A stretch of DNA of 64,000 bases from the NCBI GenBank assembly GCA_036351375.1, contig JAZBOY010000092.1, positions 216,051 to 280,050 on the forward strand, in the 5' to 3' direction. The DNA is from JANQIO01 sp036351375 (GTDB lineage Bacteria; Pseudomonadota; Gammaproteobacteria; Pseudomonadales; Halieaceae). The notes beneath the pieces were generated by a model that saw nothing but the letters and a program-made list of their open reading frames with translations, was not told the DNA's origin and ran no database searches. Both the position numbers and the translations under genes were made by a program. Shown here one piece after another: positions 1-11,173 of the stretch (the stretch's first letter is position 1; the number at the start of each line of letters is the position of its first letter).

Positions 1-58
1 GAGCTGTGTTCTTCTGCGACGATTCTTTGTGCTGATCGCTAAAGGCTTTTTACAAAAC

Positions 59-229
59 CGCTCAGGCTTACGGCCATTAGCTAATCTGGAGGGGCGTACT
101 TCCTCTCCATGCCATCGCTCAGGCTGGCAGCCTTTGGCTATTTTCGTGGGGCACACTCCCTCTCCATAAGACCGCACGGGCTGATAGCCGTTAGCTAGTT
201 TGTAGGGGCGTACTCCCTGTCGGCGCCTT
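59..229. repeat. Three tandem degenerate 57-bp repeats
   Basis: Three copies of exactly 57 bp align without gaps at 59-115, 116-172 and 173-229. Each starts with CGCtCAGGCT or CGCaCGGGCT. The best conserved block lies around positions 31-50 of the unit and reads GGGGCryACTyCCTcTCC. The copies differ at many positions, so the array is old. In-frame stops such as TTAGCTAA argue against coding. I see no gene in 1-403; 1-58 and 230-403 hold nothing I can name. Confidence 0.7.
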
Positions 230-403
230 TGATCTCCTCGAGTTGATTTGTTTAGGCTACCGCCGATTGGTGTGGTCGAGCGCTTTGTTTGCGCGACGGT
301 TTTTCGTCCTCGGTTTGATCGTTGGGGTCGATTGCTGAGGGGATGGGTTACGGTTTTTTCGGTTGATGGCGGGATCTGCTTTTCCCGATTTTGGGGGCGC
401 GGT

Positions 404-1090
404 ATGCTGCGAAAAAATGTGCGGCGCCGCTCACTGGCGCCCGATAGGGGACGCATACCGCCATTGGACGCGGATCTATTCAGCAGTAGTTTCTACGAGG
501 GCTATCCCGCCGAGGGCCTGGTCGGGGTCGACGAGGTCGGCCGCGGGCCGCTGGCCGGCGACGTGGTGGCGGCAGCGGTCATTCTCGATCCCGCGCGGCC
601 GGTGACCGGCCTCGACGACTCCAAGAAGTTGACCGCCGAGCGGCGCGAACAGCTCGCCGTGGAGATACGCGAAAGCGCGCTGGCCTGGTCGCTGGGGCGC
701 GCCAGCGTTGCCGAAATTGACGAGATCAACATCCTGCAGGCCAGTCTGCTGGCCATGCACCGCGCAGTGCAGGGGCTGGGCGTGGAACCCGCCTATGTGC
801 TGGTGGACGGCAACCGGCTGCCGCGCTGGCCCTATGCCTCGGAGCCGGTCATCGGCGGCGACGCCAGCGTGCCGGCGATTGCCGCCGCCTCCATTCTCGC
901 CAAGGTGCAGCGCGATGCCGAACTGGTGGCGCTGGATGCAACCTACCCCGGCTACGGCCTGGCGCAGCATAAGGGTTACCCGACGCGCCAGCACCTGGAT
1001 GCCCTGAAATCCCTGGGCGTAACGCCCGCCCACCGCAGGAGCTTCGGGCCGGTGCGCGACCTGCTCAGCAAGCTGGAGGCGGCACAGTAA
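404..1090 (+). CDS. rnhB: Ribonuclease HII
   Basis: Endonuclease that nicks RNA in RNA-DNA hybrids and starts removal of ribonucleotides misincorporated in DNA. The motif GVDEVGRGPLAG (Asp43, Glu44 from this start) is the signature of the active site; further acidic residues lie in LVDGNRLP and in AAASILAKVQRD. I chose the ATG at 404, preceded by GGGGG, giving 228 residues against about 200 in relatives. The open frame runs back to 248 but that part is not RNase HII-like. The first 40 residues before the catalytic motif are still longer than usual, so an internal start is possible. dnaE begins 1 bp after the stop, so the two are probably cotranscribed. Confidence 0.93.
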   Translation: MLRKNVRRRSLAPDRGRIPPLDADLFSSSFYEGYPAEGLVGVDEVGRGPLAGDVVAAAVILDPARPVTGLDDSKKLTAERREQLAVEIRESALAWSLGRASVAEIDEINILQASLLAMHRAVQGLGVEPAYVLVDGNRLPRWPYASEPVIGGDASVPAIAAASILAKVQRDAELVALDATYPGYGLAQHKGYPTRQHLDALKSLGVTPAHRRSFGPVRDLLSKLEAAQ

Positions 1091-1091
1091 G

Positions 1092-4571
<3,480 letters not shown>

Positions 4572-4647
4572 AGTCGGCTACTCCTGATCGTCAGCATCCA
4601 CCAATGTCTCATTGAGAGGCGGTCCAGCTACGTAGGTCGGCCGCGAA

Positions 4648-4750
4648 CTGGGTAGACCCCCTCCCCAGACGCGCTAAAAGCATGACGTCCATGTCTCGCT
4701 CGGCGACGGCCGTCCTGGCCGTCGACGGTCCGGGGAGGGGGTCTACCCAG
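4648..4750 (-). repeat. Large hairpin element, copy 1
   Basis: Perfect 19-bp outer arms, CTGGGTAGACCCCCTCCCC at 4648-4666 and its complement at 4732-4750, enclose the conserved 19-nt core GTCATGCTTTTAGCGCGTC (minus strand, 4686-4668), the sequence CGAGCGAGACATGGAC, and an inner hairpin CGACGGCC/GGCCGTCG at 4705-4725. It has the same architecture as copy 2 in opposite orientation but with different stem sequences. Short reading frames on both strands of 4572-5047 are by-products of the two inverted copies; I see no gene in this gap. Confidence 0.85.
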
Positions 4751-4833
4751 CTCACGTCCTTTTTTCGAGCGAGAATCGACTCGATGGAAAAGCGTGTATG
4801 CAGTTGGCTGGCTCTTATCGAGCGTGCGGAGTG

Positions 4834-4929
4834 CCTGGGGGCCTTCCGGGACCGTATGCGGCCATGGATGGCCGCATCCGAGCGAGACATGGATGTCATG
4901 CTTTTAGCGCGTCCCGGAAGGCCCCCAGG
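4834..4929 (+). repeat. Large hairpin element, copy 2
   Basis: Outer arms CCTGGGGGCCTTCCGGGAC (4834-4852) and its exact complement (4911-4929). An inner hairpin ATGCGGCCAT-GG-ATGGCCGCAT lies at 4856-4877, followed by the shared segment CGAGCGAGACATGGAT and the core GTCATGCTTTTAGCGCGTC at 4895-4913. Its stems differ from copy 1 yet still pair, so pairing rather than sequence is what the arms keep. Confidence 0.85.
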
Positions 4930-5047
4930 TGCTTCGCGCGCGCATTCGGAGCGATGAACCCAGCCAGGCCAGGGCCTAATTGAGCCGAATCAAGAAAGTG
5001 TCAGTCGTGACTAGTTGAGCCTACCGGCAGTGCCTATTCTGGTAGGC

Positions 5048-5806
5048 ATGTCTGAGACGACGTTCAAGGCAGTTCCCACTGCGGGTGCGCCGAAGGCACT
5101 TGGCTCCGGTCGTGCACAGGCGTGGCTGGACCTGTTGCAGGGTGCATCCGGTGCCGTCCTGGTGCTGTTTATGTGGGTGCACATGTTCCTGGTGTCCAGC
5201 ATCCTGCTCGGCAAGGACGCCATGTACACCGTGACCCGCATGCTGGAAGGTGAATTCATCTTCGGGCGCGCCTACCCGGCGCTGGTGAGCGGCGTGGCGG
5301 TGGCGGTGCTGGCGATTTTCCTGCTGCATGCGCTGGTGGCGATCTGGAAGCTGCCGGGTAGCTATCGGCAGTACAGCCTGTTCTGGCGCCACAGTCGCAG
5401 CCTGCGCCACGGCGATACCACCCTGTGGCTGGTGCAGGTGGTGACCGGGCTGGTGTTGATGTTCACGGCCACCATTCACCTTTACGACATGATCATGCAC
5501 CCGGACATGATTGGCCCCCACGCTTCGGCCGCCCGGGTCTATGGCGGTACCTGGTTGCTGGACCTGGTGCTGATGTTCGCGGTGGAGGTGCATGCGGGGT
5601 TGGGCATCTATCGGCTCATCATCAAGTGGGACCTGTTTGGCCTGACCCGGCGGCGACTGGCCCTGCGGCGGGTGGTGACGGGCATTGTGCTGTTCTACCT
5701 GGTGCTGGGCAGCCTGACCTTTTCTGCCTACATGAAGATTGGCGCCGAGCCGGCCGTGCAGGCCGGTGAGCGCTATGTGCCGAGCTGGCAACAGGGCAGC
5801 GACTGA
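5048..5806 (+). CDS. frdC: Fumarate reductase/succinate dehydrogenase dihaem cytochrome b subunit
   Basis: Membrane anchor of a succinate:quinone oxidoreductase, 252 residues with five predicted membrane segments. It belongs to the single-polypeptide dihaem type known from Wolinella, not the separate SdhC/SdhD of most gammaproteobacteria. The four haem histidines are His45, His94, His144 and His182, against 44, 93, 143 and 182 in Wolinella FrdC. Glu180, the E-pathway proton residue, and a Glu at 67 near the quinol site are also present. The ATG at 5048 is preceded by GGTAGG; an in-frame TTG at 5015 is less likely. frdA follows with a 1-nt overlap (TGATG). Whether it works as quinol-fumarate reductase or succinate dehydrogenase cannot be read from sequence. 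Confidence 0.92.
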   Translation: MSETTFKAVPTAGAPKALGSGRAQAWLDLLQGASGAVLVLFMWVHMFLVSSILLGKDAMYTVTRMLEGEFIFGRAYPALVSGVAVAVLAIFLLHALVAIWKLPGSYRQYSLFWRHSRSLRHGDTTLWLVQVVTGLVLMFTATIHLYDMIMHPDMIGPHASAARVYGGTWLLDLVLMFAVEVHAGLGIYRLIIKWDLFGLTRRRLALRRVVTGIVLFYLVLGSLTFSAYMKIGAEPAVQAGERYVPSWQQGSD

Positions 5807-7800
5807 TGGAGATCATTCACACCGATGTGCTGGTGATCGGCGGCGGGCTGGCGGGCCTGCGGGTTGCTATCGGCGCCCGCCGGCGCGGCCATGAGGCCAT
5901 CGTGCTGAGCCTGGTGCCACCGAAGCGCTCCCATTCGGCGGCGGCCCAGGGCGGCATGCAGGCCAGCCTGGCCAACAGCCTCAAGGCTCGCGGCGACAAC
6001 GAAGACGTGCATTTTGCGGACACTGTGCGCGGCAGCGACTGGGGTGCCGACCAGGATGTGGTTCGCATGTTCGTGCACACCGCCCCCAAGGCGATCCGCG
6101 AGCTGGCGGCCTGGGGGGTACCCTGGAACCGGGTGCGGCGCGGCCCCCATCGGGCCATCATCAATGGCCAGGCGGAAACCCTGGTGGAATCCGACGCTGC
6201 CCATGGCCTGATCGATGCCCGCGATTTCGGCGGCACCCGCAAGTGGCGCACCTGCTATGTGGCCGACGGCACCGGGCACTCCATGCTCTATACCATGAGC
6301 GACCAGGCCATTGCCAGGGACATTCCCGTCCACGAGCGCTGCGAGGCGCTGGCCCTGATTCACGAGGACGGCCGCTGCCTGGGTGCCATCGTGCGCGACC
6401 TGGTCACCGGCAAGCTGCGAGCTTACCTGGCCCGCGCCACCTGCATTGCCAGCGGCGGCTTCGGGCGCATCTACCGTGTATCCACCAATGCGGTGATCAA
6501 CGAGGGCATCGGTGCGGCGATCGCACTGGAAACCGGTGCCACGCCGCTCGGCAATATGGAGGCGGTGCAGTTCCATCCCACCGGAATCTTTCCCGCTGGC
6601 ATCCTCGTGACCGAAGGCTGCCGCGGCGATGGCGGCCTGTTGCTGGACGGCAACGAACACCGATTCATGCCCGACTATGAACCGGAGAAACGGGAGCTGG
6701 CCTCCCGTGATGTTGTGTCGCGTCGCATGGAGCAACACATCGCCGGCGGCCAGGGTGCGCGCACCCGGTTTGGCGAGCACCTTTGGCTGGACATTCGGCT
6801 GCTGGGGCGCGAGCACATCGATACTCGGTTGCGCGAGGTGAAGGAAATCTGCCGCTACTTCCTGGGTATCGACCCGGCCAACGAACTGATCCCGGTACGT
6901 CCGGCCCAGCACTATTCCATGGGTGGCATTCGCACCGACTACCGTGGCGAGAGTACCGGCCTGAAAGGACTGTTTGCGGCGGGGGAGGCGGCCTGCTGGG
7001 ATATGCATGGTTTCAACCGCCTGGGCGGCAACTCGGTGGCCGAGACCGTGGTGGCGGGCATGCTGGTGGGCGAGTACATCGCCGACTGGTGCGACAGCCC
7101 TGACAGTGAGATTCGCCTTTCCACCGGCCTGGTCCGCGACCACGGCGGGCAAGTGGGGAAGCGGCTGGAGGGGATTGCCGAGGGCGGCGGCTCGGAGAGT
7201 CCGTTTGAGCTGATGCGGGCCATGCAGGAAACCATGACCGACAAGGTCGGCATCTTCCGCAGCGGCGAACGCCTGGAGGAGGCAGTCAGCAGCTTGCGGG
7301 AGCTGCTCACCCGTTGTGGGCAGATTGGCCTGCGCACCCAGGTGCGGGGCGCAAACCCGGAGCTGGCGGCCGCCTACCGGGTCGAAAAAATGCTCAAGCT
7401 CGCGCTGTGCGTGGCGCAAGGCGCCCTGGCCCGCACCGAGAGTCGCGGTGCCCACTTCCGTGAGGATTTCCCGCGCCGCGATGACGCCCAGTGGTTGTCT
7501 CGCACCCTGGCCACCTGGCCCGGAGCGGATGCCCTGCAACCGGAGCTGGCCTACGAGCCGCTGGACGTGATGCGCATGGAGTTGCCGCCGGGCTGGCGTG
7601 GCTATGGCGCGAAAGATCACATCGAGCACCCGGATACCTCCCGCCGCCAGGCGGAGGTTTCGGCCGTAGAGGGGCAGGCGGCTGATCGCTTTGCCCGCCA
7701 GCGTGCCCTGCTGCCCTTCGAGGAACAGCTGCCGGAGCGCTTCCGCGGCCGCAACGAACGGCTGCCGGATGAGACGGCGGAGCAGGAGGGAGCCGCGTGA
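5806..7800 (+). CDS. frdA: Fumarate reductase/succinate dehydrogenase flavoprotein subunit
   Basis: FAD-binding catalytic subunit, 664 residues, interconverting succinate and fumarate on the cytoplasmic face. The N-terminal dinucleotide motif is VIGGGLAG. The FAD attachment site is in RSHSAAAQGG with His43, the same number as in Wolinella FrdA, and the active-site Arg301 in ASRDVVSRR also matches. QHYSMGGI and NRLGGNSVAE are further family motifs. It sits in the order C-A-B with overlaps of 1 nt (TGATG) to frdC and 4 nt (GTGA) to frdB, so the three are translationally coupled. A 618-codon reverse-strand frame opposite it has no family features. Confidence 0.95.
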   Translation: MEIIHTDVLVIGGGLAGLRVAIGARRRGHEAIVLSLVPPKRSHSAAAQGGMQASLANSLKARGDNEDVHFADTVRGSDWGADQDVVRMFVHTAPKAIRELAAWGVPWNRVRRGPHRAIINGQAETLVESDAAHGLIDARDFGGTRKWRTCYVADGTGHSMLYTMSDQAIARDIPVHERCEALALIHEDGRCLGAIVRDLVTGKLRAYLARATCIASGGFGRIYRVSTNAVINEGIGAAIALETGATPLGNMEAVQFHPTGIFPAGILVTEGCRGDGGLLLDGNEHRFMPDYEPEKRELASRDVVSRRMEQHIAGGQGARTRFGEHLWLDIRLLGREHIDTRLREVKEICRYFLGIDPANELIPVRPAQHYSMGGIRTDYRGESTGLKGLFAAGEAACWDMHGFNRLGGNSVAETVVAGMLVGEYIADWCDSPDSEIRLSTGLVRDHGGQVGKRLEGIAEGGGSESPFELMRAMQETMTDKVGIFRSGERLEEAVSSLRELLTRCGQIGLRTQVRGANPELAAAYRVEKMLKLALCVAQGALARTESRGAHFREDFPRRDDAQWLSRTLATWPGADALQPELAYEPLDVMRMELPPGWRGYGAKDHIEHPDTSRRQAEVSAVEGQAADRFARQRALLPFEEQLPERFRGRNERLPDETAEQEGAA

Positions 7801-8540
7801 GCGCGGTGATCACCAGCGACCGCCGCGAGCTGGAGCTCCGGGTGCTGCGCTACAACCCGCAGGACCCGGATTCCACGCCCGCCTTCCAGAGTTACCACCT
7901 GGAAGAAGCCGACGCCATGACCCTGTTCATCGCACTGAACGAGATTCGCGAACAGCAGGACCCGAGCCTGCAGTTCGACTTCGTATGCCGCGCCGGCATC
8001 TGCGGTAGCTGCGGCATGCTCATCAACGGCAAACCCGGGCTGGCCTGCCGAACGCTGACTGCCGACCTGCCGGCGTTAATTACGCTGGCGCCGCTGCCGG
8101 GTTTCGAGCTGATCGCCGACCTGTCGGTCAACACCGGCAAGTGGATGCGCGCCATGAGCGAACGGCTGGAAGCCTGGGTGCACCTCGCCGACCCGGAACC
8201 GGACATCGATGCCCTGGAGCCGGTGATGGACCCGGACCTTGCCCAGGATATCTACGAACTGGAACGCTGTATTGAATGCGGCTGCTGTATCGCCGCCTGC
8301 GGCACCATCCAGATGCGCGAAGACTTCGCGGGCGCTGTGGGCCTCAACAAGCTCGCCCGCCTGCACATGGACCCGCGGGATACTCGCAGCGACGCCGACT
8401 TCTACGAGCTGGTGGGCGATGAGAACGGCGTTTTCGGCTGCATGAGCCTGCTGGGCTGCGAAGACAGCTGCCCCAAGGACCTCCCCCTCGGCACCCAGAT
8501 CGCCTGGCTCCGCCGCCGCATGCTCAGCAGCGCCCTTTAA
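7797..8540 (+). CDS. frdB: Fumarate reductase/succinate dehydrogenase iron-sulfur subunit
   Basis: Electron-transfer subunit, 247 residues. An N-terminal ferredoxin-like domain carries the [2Fe-2S] ligands in CRAGICGSC and a later Cys in GLAC. The C-terminal domain has CIECGCCIAAC for the [4Fe-4S] cluster and the late cysteines in LLGCEDSCPKD for the [3Fe-4S] cluster. The start is GTG at 7797, overlapping the frdA stop by 4 nt. It passes electrons between the FAD in FrdA and the haems in FrdC. The next gene, accA, begins 74 bp downstream and belongs to the ancestral dnaE-accA neighbourhood. Confidence 0.95.
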   Translation: MSAVITSDRRELELRVLRYNPQDPDSTPAFQSYHLEEADAMTLFIALNEIREQQDPSLQFDFVCRAGICGSCGMLINGKPGLACRTLTADLPALITLAPLPGFELIADLSVNTGKWMRAMSERLEAWVHLADPEPDIDALEPVMDPDLAQDIYELERCIECGCCIAACGTIQMREDFAGAVGLNKLARLHMDPRDTRSDADFYELVGDENGVFGCMSLLGCEDSCPKDLPLGTQIAWLRRRMLSSAL

Positions 8541-8614
8541 AGGGGCCTGTCCCCGATGGCTCTGGCTCGTGTACACTTGGGCGCCTTGACTGTGTAGAGG
8601 CATCAACGCGCCGA

Positions 8615-9562
8615 ATGAATCCGAATTTCCTGGATTTCGAACAGCCGATAGCGGAACTCGAAGTGAAAATCGAGGAGCTGCAGCTGGTTGGGACCGACAA
8701 CGATATCAACATCGCTGACGAGATCGCCAAGCTGCGCGAGAAGAGTACCCGGCTGACCGAGAAGATCTACGCGGGTTTGAGCGCCTGGGACATCGTCAAG
8801 GTGGCGCGCCATCCCAAGCGCCCCTACACCATGGACTATATCCCTCGCGTATTCACCGAGTTCGACGAACTGCACGGCGATCGGCACTTTGCCGATGACA
8901 AGGCCATCGTCGGCGGCGTTGCGCGGCTGGAAGGCAAACCCGTCATGGTCATCGGCCAGGAGAAGGGTCGCAGCGTGCAGGACAAGGTCACCCGCAACTT
9001 CGGTATGCCGAAGCCGGAAGGCTACCGCAAAGCCCTGCGCCTCATGGAGCTGGCAGAACGTTACAGCATGCCGGTCATCACCTTGATCGACACGCCCGGC
9101 GCCTACCCGGGGATCGATTCCGAGGAGCGTGGAATTTCCGAGGCCATTGCCCAGAACCTGGCGGTCATGTCGCGACTGCGCACGCCTATCGTTTCGGTGG
9201 TGATTGGTGAGGGGAGCTCCGGCGGTGCACTGGGCATCGGCGTTGGCGACCACCTCGCCATGCTCCAGTACTCCACCTACTTTGTGATCTCGCCTGAGGG
9301 CTGCGCCAATATCATCTGGAAGACCTCCGAGAAGGCCCCGGATGCCGCCCAGGCCATGGGGGTCACCTCCAGCGTACTGGAAGAGCTGGGGATCGTGGAC
9401 GCCACCATTGAAGAACCGCTGGGCGGCGCCCACCGCGATATCGACCTGGTGGCCAGCCGCATCCAGGCCCACCTTGTGCAGGAAATCGACCGCCTGCAGG
9501 CGGAGCCGGTGGATGACATGCTGGAAGCCCGCTACCAGCGCCTGATGTCCTACGGCAACTGA
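8615..9562 (+). CDS. accA: Acetyl-CoA carboxylase carboxyltransferase subunit alpha
   Basis: Alpha subunit of the carboxyltransferase that moves CO2 from biotin to acetyl-CoA, the first step of fatty acid synthesis. It has 315 residues, close to the 319 of E. coli. Recognised from the N-terminal helices (NFLDFEQPIAELE), the crotonase-fold core with ELHGDRHFADDKAIVGG, and LIDTPGAYPGIDSEERG followed by GEGSSGGALGIG, which form the active-site oxyanion region. In relatives it follows dnaE directly; here frdCAB lies between. tilS starts 14 bp downstream. Confidence 0.97.
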   Translation: MNPNFLDFEQPIAELEVKIEELQLVGTDNDINIADEIAKLREKSTRLTEKIYAGLSAWDIVKVARHPKRPYTMDYIPRVFTEFDELHGDRHFADDKAIVGGVARLEGKPVMVIGQEKGRSVQDKVTRNFGMPKPEGYRKALRLMELAERYSMPVITLIDTPGAYPGIDSEERGISEAIAQNLAVMSRLRTPIVSVVIGEGSSGGALGIGVGDHLAMLQYSTYFVISPEGCANIIWKTSEKAPDAAQAMGVTSSVLEELGIVDATIEEPLGGAHRDIDLVASRIQAHLVQEIDRLQAEPVDDMLEARYQRLMSYGN

Positions 9563-9576
9563 GCCCGCCGGGTCCG

Positions 9577-10917
9577 GTGACCCTGACTGCTGAATCCCTG
9601 CTGCCCGTGCTGGAGCCCTGGCGCGGGGCGCCGCATTGGCGGGTGGGTCTCAGCGGCGGACTGGATTCCTGCCTGTTGTTGAGTCTGCTGGCCGAACTGC
9701 GGCAGCACACCCACCAGTCCTCCCTGCCGCCGTTGTCAGCCATTCACGTCGATCACCAGTTACACCCGGACTCGGGCCGCTGGGCAGCCCATTGTGCAAG
9801 CTTCTGTGAAACCCTGGGTGTGCCGCTGGACATCCGCCGCGTGAAGGTGGCGGTCGCCGGCGACGGACCGGAAGCGGCAGCCCGCGAGGCGCGATACCAG
9901 GCTTTTACCGACTGCCTGGGAACCGGCGAGTTACTGCTGCTGGCACATCACCTGGACGACCAGGTGGAGACGTTTTTCCTGCGGCTTATGCGCGGTGCCG
10001 GCACCCGCGGCCTGGCAGGTATGCCGCAGACCCGCTCGCTCGGCAGCGGTCATCTACTGCGGCCGCTGCTCAATTATTCCCGTGCCGAACTCGAACACTC
10101 AGCCCGGGAGCGCGGGTTCGAGTGGGTGGAGGACCCATCCAATGCCGCGCTGGATGCCGACCGCAATTTCCTGCGCTGGCAGCTGCTGCCGGGGCTGGCG
10201 TCGCGCTGGCCGGGCTACCGCCGCAGTGTGGTCACCAGCATGGAATCCCTGGCAGATGCCGAGCTGGCGCTCGCCGCACTGGACGAGGGGCGCCTTGCGG
10301 AGGCCCGTGCCGAGGCCTTTGGAGAACCCTGCCTGGACCTCGCTGTGCTGGGGGCAGAGTCGCTCACGGAATCTGTCCGTTTGCTGCGTCGCTGGCTGGA
10401 GTCCGAAGGGGTCTCACCACCACCCCGGGGCCAGTTGCTGGAGTTTGCGCGACAGCTGGCAGACGCCGCGGAAGACAGCCAGCCGGCGCTGGCACTGTCG
10501 AGCGGCAGCCTGCGTCGCTACCGGCAGCGGGTCTACCTGGTCGCGGAAGCGGCGGACCTGCCGCAAGATGCGCGGCTCGAGCCGGGCAAGCCCCTGGCGC
10601 TGGCGGGTCTCGGAGAGTTGTGGGTGGAGCCAGCCGACAGCGGGCTGGCACTGCCGGGGTCGGGCGGCTGGGACCTGGGCTGGCGCAGCGGCGGAGAGCG
10701 TTGCCGGCCGGTCGGACGCAGCCAGAGCCAGGCCCTGAAACAGCTCTTGCAGGAGCGCGCGGTGCCGCCCTGGATCCGCGAGCGCCTGCCGCTGCTGTAT
10801 GCCGATGATGAACTGGCCGCGGTGGCCGACCTGTTGGTTTGCGAGGGACACCAGGCGGCCAGCGGCGAAGCCGCTTACAGGGTTCGCTGGCAGCCCCTGC
10901 GGGCCGTCTCTGATTGA
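9577..10917 (+). CDS. tilS: tRNA(Ile)-lysidine synthase
   Basis: ATP-dependent enzyme that attaches lysine to C34 of the CAU-anticodon tRNA-Ile so that it reads AUA. It has 446 residues. The N-terminal PP-loop motif SGGLDS is at residues 26-31, followed by HVDHQLHPDS and AHHLDDQVETFFLRL, typical of the N-type ATPase domain. The C-terminal substrate-binding domains are less conserved. The start is GTG at 9577 and no better ATG lies nearby. It sits between accA and pyrG as in Pseudomonas. Confidence 0.92.
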   Translation: MTLTAESLLPVLEPWRGAPHWRVGLSGGLDSCLLLSLLAELRQHTHQSSLPPLSAIHVDHQLHPDSGRWAAHCASFCETLGVPLDIRRVKVAVAGDGPEAAAREARYQAFTDCLGTGELLLLAHHLDDQVETFFLRLMRGAGTRGLAGMPQTRSLGSGHLLRPLLNYSRAELEHSARERGFEWVEDPSNAALDADRNFLRWQLLPGLASRWPGYRRSVVTSMESLADAELALAALDEGRLAEARAEAFGEPCLDLAVLGAESLTESVRLLRRWLESEGVSPPPRGQLLEFARQLADAAEDSQPALALSSGSLRRYRQRVYLVAEAADLPQDARLEPGKPLALAGLGELWVEPADSGLALPGSGGWDLGWRSGGERCRPVGRSQSQALKQLLQERAVPPWIRERLPLLYADDELAAVADLLVCEGHQAASGEAAYRVRWQPLRAVSD

Positions 10918-11173
10918 GCGGGTTTGGCCTTTCTGTTATCCTGACGACCCATCTTTTGCAGGGCCGTGCAAAGCCGGTCGCGACACTTATTTCACCCCCT
11001 GAGCGCTGTCGGCACTGTGCCGGATAACGCACCAGCGGTGGCCTGGAAACGGTTCGCACCAGGGTGAGTCCACAGCACCGGCATCGAAACACTTAGCGCA
11101 CAGCTCGGCACCTGCCCCCGGTGCAGAGCTGTGTATTGGCATGCTATGGCATGCAAAGGACTGGAACTGGAAT

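Noticed and set aside
4648..4929. Integron attC site
   Set aside because: No GTTRRRY/RYYYAAC ends and no integrase or cassette array.
4609..4957. Overlapping frames on both strands starting MTSMSRS
   Set aside because: They translate the inverted hairpin copies, so both share the same artificial peptide pieces; no gene.
5773..7629. 618-codon open frame opposite frdA
   Set aside because: Same shadow effect; the forward frame has all catalytic residues of FrdA.
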